This document shows, piece by piece, positions 17,918-26,090 of a stretch of DNA of 64,000 bases. The stretch lies in NCBI GenBank assembly GCA_963811365.1, contig CAWEQW010000008.1:434001-498000 (forward strand), given 5' to 3'. Positions within the stretch are counted from its first letter, which is position 1. The number at the start of each line of letters is the position of its first letter. The notes beneath the pieces were generated by a model that was given only the letters and a program-made list of their open reading frames with translations, made no database searches and had not been told where the DNA came from. A program made the position numbers and the translations under genes. This stretch comes from CAWEQW01 sp963811365 (GTDB lineage Bacteria > Actinomycetota > Actinomycetes > Propionibacteriales > Nocardioidaceae).

Positions 17918-18436
17918 ATGAACGCCACCGCGCGGTGGGACGCCGACTCGGCGGTGGCCGAGCTGTACGCCGGGCACTACGCCGGTCTCGTCCGGCTCGC
18001 GGTGCTGCTGGTGCGCGACGTCGGCACCGCCGAGGAGGTCGTGCAGGACGCGTTCGTCGCGGTGCACGGCCGGTGGCACCGGCTCCGCGAGCCCGAGCGG
18101 GCGCTGGCGTACCTGCGGCAGACCGTGGTGAACCGGGCCCGGTCGGTGCTGCGACGGCGCGGCGTCGAGGCCCGGCACGGCTCCGGCGCCCTGGCCCGGG
18201 ACGTGTCCGGACCGGCCGCCGACGAGCAGGCACTCGCCACCGACGTGCGTGTCCGGGTCCTCGACGCGCTGCGCGCCCTGCCGCCCCGGCAGCGCGAGGT
18301 CCTGGCCCTGCGCTACTACGCCGACCTGAGCGAGGAGCAGATCGCCACTGTGCTCGGGATCAGCCGCGGGTCCGTCAAGACCCACGCCTCACGGGGTGCT
18401 GCGGCCCTCCGCCCGGCCCTGGACGGTGTCCGATGA
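17918..18436 (+). CDS. ECF RNA polymerase sigma factor, SigE family
   Basis: The protein has 172 residues. Region 2 includes LYAGHYAGLVRLAVLLVRD and AEEVVQDAFVAVHGRW. Region 4 reads LPPRQREVLALRYYADLSEE followed by an HTH ending GISRGSVKTHASRGAAAL. This matches the actinobacterial SigE-family ECF type (TIGR02983-like). The start is ATG 17918; GTG 17876 is also open. It overlaps the following membrane protein by 4 nt (ATGA), the usual position of an anti-sigma regulator. Confidence 0.9.
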   Translation: MNATARWDADSAVAELYAGHYAGLVRLAVLLVRDVGTAEEVVQDAFVAVHGRWHRLREPERALAYLRQTVVNRARSVLRRRGVEARHGSGALARDVSGPAADEQALATDVRVRVLDALRALPPRQREVLALRYYADLSEEQIATVLGISRGSVKTHASRGAAALRPALDGVR

Positions 18437-19458
18437 GCAGCCGGTCCCCGGGCCCGGACGAGCGGCGGCTCGTCGAGCTGCTGCACGCGGCGGTCGACGA
18501 CGTGGAGCCCGGCCCGGCCGGGCTGGCTCGGATCCGGGCCCGCATCGCGCGACGCCGTCCGCGGGCCGCCCATTGGGCAGCCGTCGTGGTAGGCGCCGCC
18601 CTGGCGACGGCGGCTGTCGTGGTGGTGGTCTCGATGGTGTCGACCCGGGGGGAGCGTTCGACGGCAGGACCGGGCCTCGGCCACGGGCACGCCACCGGCT
18701 CGCAGGTCGTCCGGCCGTCCGACGGGATGCCGCCGAGCATCGTGCCGGTGTACTACCTCGGCGCGACCGGCCACGGCTACCGGCTCTACCGCGAGCTGCA
18801 CCCGGCGCGGCCCTACCGGGACCCGGGCGCGGAGGCCGCGGTGGCGGCGGTCGGCTCGCCTCCGGCCGACCCCGACTACCTCGACCCGTGGCCGACGAGC
18901 ACCTCCGCCTTCAGCGTGCGGGTCACGGGGAGGCGGATCGTGGTGGACCTGACCAGCGACTCCGCGGACCTCCGCCGTCGGCCGGCCGGGATGTCGGACC
19001 AGGAGGCCGCCGCGGCGCTCCAGCAGCTGGTCTACACCGTGCAGGACGCCTTGCACGGCAGCCGGCTCCCGGTCCGGGTGCTCGTCGACGGCAGGCATCC
19101 GACGACGCTGCTCGGCGTGCCGCTGCCGGCGGCGCTGGCCCGCGCCCCGGCTTCGGCGACGCTGGCCCAGGTGGTGGTCACCAGCCCGGTGGAGGGCGCC
19201 AGGGTGCATCGGCACTTCCGGGTGTCCGGCCGGGCTGCGACCTTCGAGGGCACCGTGCTCTGGGAGCTGCGCCGCGACGGTCACGTGGTCCGGCACGGCG
19301 TCACCACCGCTGAGCAGTGCTGCACCCTGGCGCCGTACTCGTTCGCGGTGAGCGCGCCGCCCGGCCGGTACACGCTGCGGGTGCACGACACCGACCCCTC
19401 TGGCGGCGCGGGCGTGCCCCCGTGGCAGGACACCAAGCAGCTGACGGTCGTGCCCTGA
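18433..19458 (+). CDS. Membrane-anchored GerMN / Gmad2-domain protein, probable sigma-factor regulator
   Basis: The protein has 341 residues. A short cytoplasmic N-terminus (RLVELLHAAVDDVEPGPAGLA) resembles the helical start of anti-sigma or associated proteins. One transmembrane helix lies at ~residues 48-70 (AAVVVGAALATAAVVVVVS). The exterior part has a GerMN-like domain (VPVYYLGATGHGYRLYRE, ALQQLVYTVQDALHGS) and then a Gmad2/Ig-like domain (VVTSPVEGARVHRHFRVSG). No canonical zinc-binding anti-sigma motif (HxxxCxxC) is present. Coupling to the sigma gene suggests an envelope signal linked to transcription; the anti-sigma role is inferred. Confidence 0.7.
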   Translation: MSSRSPGPDERRLVELLHAAVDDVEPGPAGLARIRARIARRRPRAAHWAAVVVGAALATAAVVVVVSMVSTRGERSTAGPGLGHGHATGSQVVRPSDGMPPSIVPVYYLGATGHGYRLYRELHPARPYRDPGAEAAVAAVGSPPADPDYLDPWPTSTSAFSVRVTGRRIVVDLTSDSADLRRRPAGMSDQEAAAALQQLVYTVQDALHGSRLPVRVLVDGRHPTTLLGVPLPAALARAPASATLAQVVVTSPVEGARVHRHFRVSGRAATFEGTVLWELRRDGHVVRHGVTTAEQCCTLAPYSFAVSAPPGRYTLRVHDTDPSGGAGVPPWQDTKQLTVVP

Positions 19459-19544
19459 TCCGGCCGGTGCAGACCGCTGCGGTGTCACCGCGGTGGATCG
19501 GCTGCGCGGCCCCGGAGGAGGTGAGCCGGCCTGAGGTGCTCCGT

Positions 19545-19601
19545 ACCGGAGGGACTGCGGCTACCGCCAGCGAACCGGAGGGACTGCGGCTACCGCCAGC
19601 G
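19545..19601. repeat. Tandem duplication, two copies of a ~28-nt unit
   Basis: The unit beginning ACCGGAGGGACTGCGG and ending CCGCCAGCG occurs at 19545-19573 and again at 19574-19601. The right copy includes the last codons and TAG of rsmE. The left copy therefore carries an out-of-context duplicate of that gene end. Confidence 0.8.
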
Positions 19602-20327
19602 CGACCGCGCCAACAGGGCAGCGGTGGCGGCGACGCCGGCCGTCGACGAGCGCAGCACCGAGGAGCCCAGTCGCACGGGTTCGGCGCCGACCGACGCGAA
19701 CGCCTCCAGCTCGTCCTCGCTGATCCCGCCCTCCGGACCCACGACGACGACGATCTCGCCGCGGCCGGGCACCGGCAGGTCGGCCAGCGGGCCGGAGGCG
19801 GCCTCGTGGAGCACCACCGGCACGGACGCCGACGAGAGCAGCCCGACCACCTCGTCGGTGCGCACCATCGCGGCGACCTCGGGGAACCACGAGCGTCGCG
19901 CCTGCTTGGCCGCCTCACGCGCGGTGCTGCGCCACCTCGCCAGCGACTTGCGGCCGCGCTCGCCGCGCCACACCGCGACGGACCGCGAGGCGGCCCACGG
20001 GACGATGACGTCGACGCCGACCTCGGTCAGCATCTCCACGGCCAGCTCGCCGCGGTCGCCCTTGGGGATCGCCTGCACGACGACCACGCGCGGCGTCTCC
20101 GGCTCGACCGTCCGGACGTCCTGGACCGTCGCCGCCAGTGACGAGCGGTCGGTCGCGGTCACCGTGCAGATCGCCGTGCTCCCTGCGCCGTCGGTGAGCG
20201 CGACCTGCTCGCCGACCCGGATCCGCCGGACCACGACCGCATGGTGCGCCTCGTCGCCGTCCAGGACGACCTCGGCTCCGGCCCGGGCACCCTCGAGCGA
20301 GCCGATCACGAAGACCGGGAGCGTCAC
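19590..20327 (-). CDS. rsmE: 16S rRNA m3U1498 methyltransferase RsmE
   Basis: The protein has 245 residues. Family features are GDEAHHAVVVRR (N-terminal PUA-like domain), QAIPKGDRGELAVEMLTEVG, and the SPOUT knot with IVVVVGPEGGISEDELEAF and LRSSTAGVAA. It methylates U1498 of 16S rRNA using SAM. GTG 20327 lies 9 bp downstream of dnaJ, so it is in the hrcA-dnaJ-rsmE operon. Its final codons lie in a tandem duplication. Confidence 0.92.
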   Translation of the reverse strand: MTLPVFVIGSLEGARAGAEVVLDGDEAHHAVVVRRIRVGEQVALTDGAGSTAICTVTATDRSSLAATVQDVRTVEPETPRVVVVQAIPKGDRGELAVEMLTEVGVDVIVPWAASRSVAVWRGERGRKSLARWRSTAREAAKQARRSWFPEVAAMVRTDEVVGLLSSASVPVVLHEAASGPLADLPVPGRGEIVVVVGPEGGISEDELEAFASVGAEPVRLGSSVLRSSTAGVAATAALLARSRWR

Positions 20328-20336
20328 GGCGGCCCC

Positions 20337-21539
20337 TCAGCGCGGGTTGAAGGCGTCGCGAAGCCGGCCGAACACCGACTTCGACCCGTGGTGGAGCTGA
20401 CCGTCCGGCGACTCCTCGCCACGCAGCGCCGCCAGCTCGCGCAGCAGCTCCTCCTGGCGCTCGTCGAGCCTCGTCGGGGTGTCCACGATGACCCGCACCC
20501 GCACGTCGCCGCGTCCGGTGCCGCGCAGAGCCGGGATGCCGCGACCACCGAGGGTGAGCTCGGTGCCGGACTGGGTGCCGGGGCGGACGTCGAGCTCCAC
20601 CCGGGTCTCGAGGTCGGTGTCGGCGCCCTCCTCGACCAGGTCCGCCTCGAGCGTCGGCAGGCTGATCGTGGTGCCGAGCGCGGCGGCCGTCATCGGCACG
20701 GTCACGTTGCAGATCAGGTCGCTGCCGTGGCGCTGGAAGACCGGGTGGTCGGCGACGTGGATCTCGACGTACAGGTCGCCGGCGGGACCGCCACCCGGAC
20801 CGACCTCGCCCTGCTCGGAGAGCTGGACCCGGGTCCCGGTGTCGACCCCGGCCGGGATCTTGACGTTGAGCGTGCGCCGTGACCGGACCCGGCCGTCGCC
20901 GGAGCACTCCCGGCAGGGCTCGGGAATGATCGTGCCGTAGCCGCGGCAGGCCGCACACGGGCGCATCGTGCGGATCTCGCCGAGGAACGAGCGCTGGACG
21001 TGGAACACCTCGCCGCGGCCGTGGCAGGTCTCGCAGGGCTGCGGGCGCGAGCCGGGGGCGGCGCCGTCGCCGTGGCAGACCGAGCAGAGCACGGCGGTGT
21101 CCACCTTGAGCTCGCGCGTCACGCCGAAGGCAGCCTCCGCCAGCTCGACGTCGAGCCGGATCAGGGCGTCCTGCCCCCGACGCACCCGCGGTCGCGGGCC
21201 GCGCCCGGCGCCCTGCGTACCACCCCCGCCGGCGGCACCCCCGAAGAAGGCGTCCATGATGTCGGTGAAGGAGAACCCGGCACCCGCGCCGCCGAAGCCG
21301 GGCTCGGCGTTCGAGAACGGGTCGCCGCCGAGGTCGTACATCCGGCGCTTCTCGGGGTCGGACAGCACCTCGTAGGCGCGGCTCACGTCCTTGAAGCGGT
21401 CCTGGGTCGCCGGGTCGGGGTTGACGTCCGGGTGCAGCTGCCGGGCTAGCCGGCGGTACGCCTTCTTGATGGCGTCACCGTCGGCGTCCCGGGAAACTCC
21501 CAGGATCTCGTAGAGGTCCTGACTCACTGTGTCTCTCAT
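20337..21539 (-). CDS. dnaJ: Chaperone DnaJ (type I Hsp40)
   Basis: The J-domain is at residues 8-70 with HPD at 36-38 for stimulating DnaK ATPase. A Gly/Phe-rich region follows (GFGGAGAGFSFTDIMDAFFGG). The zinc domain has four CxxCxGxG units (CSVCHGDG, CETCHGRG, CAACRGYG, CRECSGDG), then the C-terminal substrate-binding domain. About 400 residues; it is the HrcA-linked DnaJ2 type. The start ATG at 21539 (or 21542) overlaps the hrcA stop. It is presumably under the CIRCE element upstream of hrcA. Confidence 0.95.
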   Translation of the reverse strand: MRDTVSQDLYEILGVSRDADGDAIKKAYRRLARQLHPDVNPDPATQDRFKDVSRAYEVLSDPEKRRMYDLGGDPFSNAEPGFGGAGAGFSFTDIMDAFFGGAAGGGGTQGAGRGPRPRVRRGQDALIRLDVELAEAAFGVTRELKVDTAVLCSVCHGDGAAPGSRPQPCETCHGRGEVFHVQRSFLGEIRTMRPCAACRGYGTIIPEPCRECSGDGRVRSRRTLNVKIPAGVDTGTRVQLSEQGEVGPGGGPAGDLYVEIHVADHPVFQRHGSDLICNVTVPMTAAALGTTISLPTLEADLVEEGADTDLETRVELDVRPGTQSGTELTLGGRGIPALRGTGRGDVRVRVIVDTPTRLDERQEELLRELAALRGEESPDGQLHHGSKSVFGRLRDAFNPR

Positions 21540-22562
21540 CATCCTTCGTCGAGGATCTTGGATACGTAACGGGCCACCGCGCGCACGGTGGCCATGGTGC
21601 TCGGGTAGTCCATCCGGGTCGGGCCGACGATGCCGAGCGTCGCGAGCGCCTCGTGGCCGGGGCCGTAGCCGGTGGCCACCACCGAGGTCGTGGACGAGCT
21701 CCTCGTAGGGCACCTCGTGGCCGATCCGCACCGTCAGCGTCGAGGAGGAGGTGGCCTCGCCGAGGAGCTTCAGCAGCACGACGTGCTCCTCCAGCGCCTC
21801 CAGCATGGGCTTGATGGCGACGTCGAAGCCCTCGCCGAACCGGGCGAGGTTGGCGGTGCCGCCGACGGCGACCCGCTCGTCGGACCGGTGGTCGGACATC
21901 GCCTCCACGAGGGCGGCGACGATGACCGCGACAGGGGCGCGGTGGCCCTGCTCGAACTCGTCGGGCAGCGCCACCAGGCGCTCCGAGGCGTCGCTGAGCC
22001 TCTCGCCGACGACCGCTCGGTTCAGCTTGGTGCGCAGCTCGGCGACCTGGCCGTCGCTGAGCGCCTCGGCGAGCTCCACGATCCGCTGCTCGACGCGGCC
22101 GGTGCTCAAGATCAGCACGAGCAGCACCCGCGGACCGGTGAGCACGACGAGCTCGACGTGCCGGACCGTGGAGCGCGAGAGCGTCGGGTACTGCACGATC
22201 GCGACCTGGCGGGTGAGCTGGGCGAGCAGCCGGACGCTGCGCTGCACGACGTCGTCGAGGTCGATCGCTCCCTCGAGCAGCGTCATGATGGCCCGCCGCT
22301 CGGCCGCCGACAGCGGCTTGACCTGGCTCAGCCGGTCCACGAACAGCCGGTAGCCCTTGTCCGTCGGCACCCGCCCCGCGCTGGTGTGCGGCTGGGTGAG
22401 GAAACCCTCCTCCTCCAGCGCGGCCATGTCGTTGCGCACGGTGGCCGGCGAGACGCCCAGGCCGTGCCGCTCGACCAGCGCCTTGGAGCCCACCGGCTCC
22501 TGGGTCGCGACGTAGTCCTCCACGATCGCACGGAGCACGGCGAGCTTCCTGTCCTCGACCAT
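21539..22562 (-). CDS. hrcA: Heat-inducible transcription repressor HrcA (one indel near the 3' end)
   Basis: From ATG 22562 the N-terminal winged helix reads RKLAVLRAIVEDYVATQEPV and GVSPATVRNDMAALEEEGF, classic HrcA. The GAF-like middle includes LLVLILSTGRVEQRIV. An extra base near 21689 interrupts the C-terminus. Corrected, it reads TSVVATGYGPGHEALATLGI and ends VSKILDEG. About 340 residues. HrcA binds CIRCE and represses hrcA-dnaJ; a CIRCE-like dyad lies 40 bp upstream. Confidence 0.92.
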
Positions 22563-22601
22563 CGCTCCTCCTCGTCCGTCCCGGGTTCGTGCGCGACCGT
22601 C

Positions 22602-22628
22602 CTGGCACTCAGCTCTTCGGAGTGCCAA
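22602..22628 (-). promoter_or_regulatory. CIRCE operator (HrcA binding site)
   Basis: Inverted repeat CTGGCACTC-N9-GAGTGCCAA, matching the CIRCE consensus TTAGCACTC-N9-GAGTGCTAA with the exact 9-nt spacer. It sits 40 bp upstream of hrcA, in the intergenic region shared with the divergent MBL-fold gene. Confidence 0.9.
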
Positions 22629-22656
22629 GCCTACAAGGTCGCCTACGGTGGGTCCT

Positions 22657-23568
22657 ATGTCCGCGTCTGCCCGCGTCCCGGTCCCGCCGCTGCCCCACGA
22701 CGTCGGCTTCGTCGAGGTCGCCGACCGCGTGTGGCTGGCCCGAGCGGCGTTCCTCGACGTCAACGTCGGTCTCGTCGGCGGCGAGCGCGGCCTGCTGCTC
22801 GTCGACACCCAGACGTCCGAGGCCGCCGCGCTCCGGCTGCTCGAGGAGGTGCGCCGGCTGGGAGCCGGCGACGTGGTCGCGGCGGTGAACACCCACGCCC
22901 ATTTCGACCACACGTTCGGCAACGTCGTGGTGGCCGAGCAGTACGCCGACGTCGAGCTGCTGATCCACGAGGAGGCGGCCGTCGAGCTCGAGCCGCACGC
23001 CGCCGAGGTGCGCGCGGCGGCCGCGCGGGAGGTCGGTGAGCACGCCGCGGAGTACGCCCAGGTCGCCGCGTCGCGCGTGCTGGTCCCCCGGGTCACCGTC
23101 TCCTCGGCGCGCGCCGTCGACCTCGGCGACCGGCTCGTGGAGGTGCTGCACCCCGGTCGCGGCCATACCGCCGGCGACGTCGTGGTCCGGGTGCCGGACG
23201 CCGACGTGCTGCTGGCCGGCGACCTCGTCGAGGAGTCGGCGGCGCGCAACGGGGTCCCCGGCTTCGGCGAGGACTGCCACCCGCTCGACTGGCCGGCGAC
23301 CCTGGACCTCGTCGTGTCGATGCTCGGCGAGCAGACCCTGGTGCTGCCCGGCCACGGGCTCCCGGTCGACCGCGACTTCGTCGGCGAGCAGCGCGCCGCG
23401 ATCGGAGTCGTGGCGGAGACGATCCGCGACCTCGCGGGCCGCGGCGTCTGCGTCGACGACGCCCTGGCGGCAGCGGAGTGGCCCTACCCCGTCGAGGAGC
23501 TCGGCGCCGCGGTGCGCCGCGGCTACGCCCAGCTGCCGCGCGGTGCCCGGTCGCTGCCGCTGCTGTGA
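22657..23568 (+). CDS. MBL-fold metallo-hydrolase
   Basis: The protein has 303 residues. Metal ligands appear in THAHFDHTFGN (HxHxDH), the GRGHTAGDV histidine, the LLAGDLVEE aspartate and the LPGHG histidine. Substrate is unknown; family members act on thioesters, lactams or phosphodiesters. It is divergent from hrcA and starts 29 bp from the CIRCE element, so its promoter may overlap the heat-shock operator. ATG 22657 is preferred over GTG 22648. Confidence 0.88.
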   Translation: MSASARVPVPPLPHDVGFVEVADRVWLARAAFLDVNVGLVGGERGLLLVDTQTSEAAALRLLEEVRRLGAGDVVAAVNTHAHFDHTFGNVVVAEQYADVELLIHEEAAVELEPHAAEVRAAAAREVGEHAAEYAQVAASRVLVPRVTVSSARAVDLGDRLVEVLHPGRGHTAGDVVVRVPDADVLLAGDLVEESAARNGVPGFGEDCHPLDWPATLDLVVSMLGEQTLVLPGHGLPVDRDFVGEQRAAIGVVAETIRDLAGRGVCVDDALAAAEWPYPVEELGAAVRRGYAQLPRGARSLPLL

Positions 23569-23582
23569 GGGGGCACCGCTGC

Positions 23583-24005
23583 TCAGCGACGTGAGGAAGG
23601 ACCGGTCCACGGGCCGTGGTGGTGCCACGCGTGCCCGCGACGCCGGGTCAGCATCAGCCACGCGAACAGCACGAACAGCAGCGGCCACTTCACCGGGGTG
23701 AACAGCACCAGCCCGACCAGGATCAAGATCATCGGGACCCGGGCCGTCCGCCAGAAGCTCTCCTGCCGTGGTCCGGCCCCCTGCTGTTCGCGCGGCCCCG
23801 CGTCCGTGCGGGTCGGCTGCGGGAGGTCGACGAACAGCGGCCACAGGTCTGAGCTGGTGCGTGCGGCGTAGGCGACGGCGCTGCGCTCGTCGTACTCCTC
23901 CTTCGACAGCCGGCCCGCCGCGTAGTGCTCACCGAGCGCGCTGACGGCGGCCTCACGCTCTGCGTCCCCGATCCGCATCTCGGGGCGACGCGGGTCAGAG
24001 CTCAT
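23583..24005 (-). CDS. DUF1707 domain membrane protein
   Basis: The protein has 140 residues. The N-terminal DUF1707 motif is visible in PEMRIGDAEREAAVSALGEH and AAGRLSKEEYDERSAVAYAA. A C-terminal pair of hydrophobic segments (PMILILVGLVLFTPVKW, LLFVLFAWLMLT) anchors it, with a His/Arg-rich tail. Its ATG overlaps the padR stop by 4 nt, so it is coupled to that repressor. Function is unknown. Confidence 0.8.
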   Translation of the reverse strand: MSSDPRRPEMRIGDAEREAAVSALGEHYAAGRLSKEEYDERSAVAYAARTSSDLWPLFVDLPQPTRTDAGPREQQGAGPRQESFWRTARVPMILILVGLVLFTPVKWPLLFVLFAWLMLTRRRGHAWHHHGPWTGPSSRR

Positions 24006-24622
24006 TCGGGGTCCCCCTCCGCGAGCAGCCCGTAGAGCTTGCGCCGGGTCTCGGCGAGGATCTCGGCTGCCTCGGCCTGCTGCTGGCGGGTGCCGGAGGT
24101 GATGATCTGCCACACCGCGGCCATCGTCTGGCCGATCACCGGCTTCAGGTCCGGCGAGCGCGCCTCGCCCTCCCCCGGCGAGCGGTCGAAGGCCCGCCAG
24201 GTCGCGGCGAGCTCGTCGGGGTGCTCCTCGACGTAGCGCCGCCCCTCCTCCGTCAGCTGGAGGAGTCGGCGCCCCTCGCCGGCGAGCCCCTCGACGAGCC
24301 CCTCGTCCTCGAGCTGCTGGACGGTCGGGTAGACCGACCCGGGGCTCGGCTTCCACACTCCGCTGCTGCGCTCGGCGATCTGCTGGATGATCTGGTAGCC
24401 GTTCATCGGCTCCACCGCGAGCACGTCCAGGATCGCCGCCCGCACGTCACCGCGGCGCACCTTGGGGCCCCGGGTGCCGAAGGCGCCGTGCCCGCCCTGC
24501 GCCAGGCCGATCAGGCCCTGCACCCACGGCGGGGGGCCTCCCGTCCAGCTGCCGCCCCCGCCAGCGCCGCCGGACCCGCCGCGCCAGCCGGCGCGCGGGT
24601 CGTCCCACGGACCTCGTCCCAT
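24002..24622 (-). CDS. PadR-family transcriptional regulator
   Basis: The protein has 206 residues. A Gly/Trp/Pro-rich N-terminal tail of ~45 residues precedes the winged helix: VRAAILDVLAVEPMNGYQII, then WKPSPGSVYPTVQQLEDEGL, the PadR signature. A C-terminal helical dimer region follows (QTMAAVWQIITSGTRQQQ). It is coupled to the DUF1707 gene. An inverted repeat 27 bp upstream of the ATG is a probable autoregulatory operator. GTG 24757 is an open but unlikely earlier start. Confidence 0.88.
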   Translation of the reverse strand: MGRGPWDDPRAGWRGGSGGAGGGGSWTGGPPPWVQGLIGLAQGGHGAFGTRGPKVRRGDVRAAILDVLAVEPMNGYQIIQQIAERSSGVWKPSPGSVYPTVQQLEDEGLVEGLAGEGRRLLQLTEEGRRYVEEHPDELAATWRAFDRSPGEGEARSPDLKPVIGQTMAAVWQIITSGTRQQQAEAAEILAETRRKLYGLLAEGDPE

Positions 24623-24648
24623 GTCGTCCTCCGATGTTCGGCGATGGT

Positions 24649-24677
24649 GTCGCGATAGTCTGACGATATATCGCGAC
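24649..24677 (-). promoter_or_regulatory. Candidate PadR operator (inverted repeat)
   Basis: Perfect 9-bp arms GTCGCGATA and TATCGCGAC separated by 11 nt, with an additional CGATATATCG palindrome inside. It lies between the divergent padR and DUF3097 genes and is strikingly AT-rich for this genome. Confidence 0.6.
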
Positions 24678-24755
24678 CGGTCGTCGGACAACCCGTCCGA
24701 CGGTCCCGGCGCGGCGTCCACGGGCTGTCGGTGGACCCGTCTAGCGTGACGTCTC

Positions 24756-25625
24756 ATGGCGCCTCCTCCCCCCGCCGACGGCTTCCGGGACCGCTACGGG
24801 TCAGATGTGCTCAGCACCGACTGGCGAGCGCCGCGGCGCGGCCGCGCCGTCGAGATCGAGGCCGACAAGGGGCTGGTCGTCGAGGAGGTCACCACCGACT
24901 GGTGCGGCGAGATCGTGGCCGTGGAGCGGGACCTCATGACGGTCGTCCTCGAGGATCGTCGCGGCAGGCGGCGCACGTTCCCGCTCGGCCCGGGCTTCCT
25001 GCTCGAGGGCGTCCCGGTGATCCTGCGCCCGCCGGCGCGGAAGGGACCGGCCGCCCCCTCGCGGACCGCGTCCGGCTCGGTCGCCGTCCCGGGGACGCCG
25101 GCCCGGGTGGCTCGGGCGTCGCGAATCTTCGTCGAGGGCCGCCACGACGCAGAGCTGGTCGAGAAGGTCTGGGGCGACGACCTGCGCGTCGAGGGCGTCG
25201 TCGTGGAGTACCTCGAGGGCGTGGACGACCTCGCGGAGCATCTTCGGGACTTCCGGCCGGGCCCGGAGCGCCGGGTCGGCGTCCTCGTGGACCACCTGGT
25301 CGCCGGCTCGAAGGAGAGCCGGATCGCCCAGGCGGTCGCCGCCGGCCCGGTCGGCCGCCACGTCCTGATCGTCGGCCATCCGTTCGTGGACGTGTGGCAG
25401 GCGGTCAAGCCGGAGCGGCTGGGCCTCCGCTCGTGGCCCACGGTTCCGCGGTCGATGGAGTGGAAGAAGGGGATCTGTCAGCAGCTCGGCTGGCCGCACC
25501 GCGACCAGGCCGACATCGCGCGCGCCTGGAGGCACATCCTGTCCCGGGTGTCGTCGTACGCCGACCTGGAGCCGGCGCTGCTCGGCCGGGTCGAGGAGCT
25601 GATCGACTTCGTCACGGCGGCGTGA
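24756..25625 (+). CDS. DUF3097 family protein with TOPRIM-like segment
   Basis: The protein has 289 residues. The N-terminal ~100 residues form a beta-rich region with a TTDWCGEIVAVERDLMTVVL stretch. The C-terminal part carries SRIFVEGRHDAELVEKVWGD, then VGVLVDHLVAGSKESRIA and VLIVGHPFVDVWQAV. The EGxxD...DH pattern resembles TOPRIM domains of primases and RNase M5-like enzymes, which would imply nucleic-acid chemistry; this is a suggestion only. DUF3097 proteins are widespread in actinobacteria without a defined role. It starts 79 bp from the PadR operator. Confidence 0.7.
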   Translation: MAPPPPADGFRDRYGSDVLSTDWRAPRRGRAVEIEADKGLVVEEVTTDWCGEIVAVERDLMTVVLEDRRGRRRTFPLGPGFLLEGVPVILRPPARKGPAAPSRTASGSVAVPGTPARVARASRIFVEGRHDAELVEKVWGDDLRVEGVVVEYLEGVDDLAEHLRDFRPGPERRVGVLVDHLVAGSKESRIAQAVAAGPVGRHVLIVGHPFVDVWQAVKPERLGLRSWPTVPRSMEWKKGICQQLGWPHRDQADIARAWRHILSRVSSYADLEPALLGRVEELIDFVTAA

Positions 25626-25694
25626 GGCTGCGCCGGTGCGCGCGGAGCGGGAAAAGCGGAGGCCCGACCGGCGGACCGGTGCTTCAATCAGGAC

Positions 25695-26090
25695 ATGAGC
25701 AGCAGTCACGAACCACCACAGCCACAGCCGCAGGGCCCGCCTCCGGGCGGCTACCTCCCGCGTCCGATGAGCCGCGAGGACGAGAAGCTGTGGGCGATCG
25801 CGGCCCACCTCGGCCCGCTGGTGCTCGGCTTCCTGGCGCCGATGATCGTCTGGCTGGCCTTCAAGGAGCGCTCGCCCTTCTTGGACCGCTCGGCCAAGGA
25901 GGCGTTGAACATGCAGCTGTCCTACCTGCTCTACGGCGTGGCCGCGGCCGTCTCGCTGCTGATCCTGGTGGGGCTCGTCCTGGTGCCGCTCGTCGGGGTC
26001 GCCTGGCTGGTGCTGATGATCCTGGCGACGGTCAAGGTGGCGAACTTCGAGGACTACCGCTACCCGGCGATCATCCGGTTCATCAGCTGA
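25695..26090 (+). CDS. DUF4870 domain membrane protein (Tic20-like)
   Basis: The protein has 131 residues. A Pro/Gln-rich N-terminus precedes MSREDEKLWAIAAHLGPLVL, the DUF4870 signature. Three to four hydrophobic helices follow, with KEALNMQLSYLLYG between them and YPAIIRFIS at the end. Function is unknown. The stop overlaps the convergent hemW stop by about 8 bp. Confidence 0.85.
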   Translation: MSSSHEPPQPQPQGPPPGGYLPRPMSREDEKLWAIAAHLGPLVLGFLAPMIVWLAFKERSPFLDRSAKEALNMQLSYLLYGVAAAVSLLILVGLVLVPLVGVAWLVLMILATVKVANFEDYRYPAIIRFIS

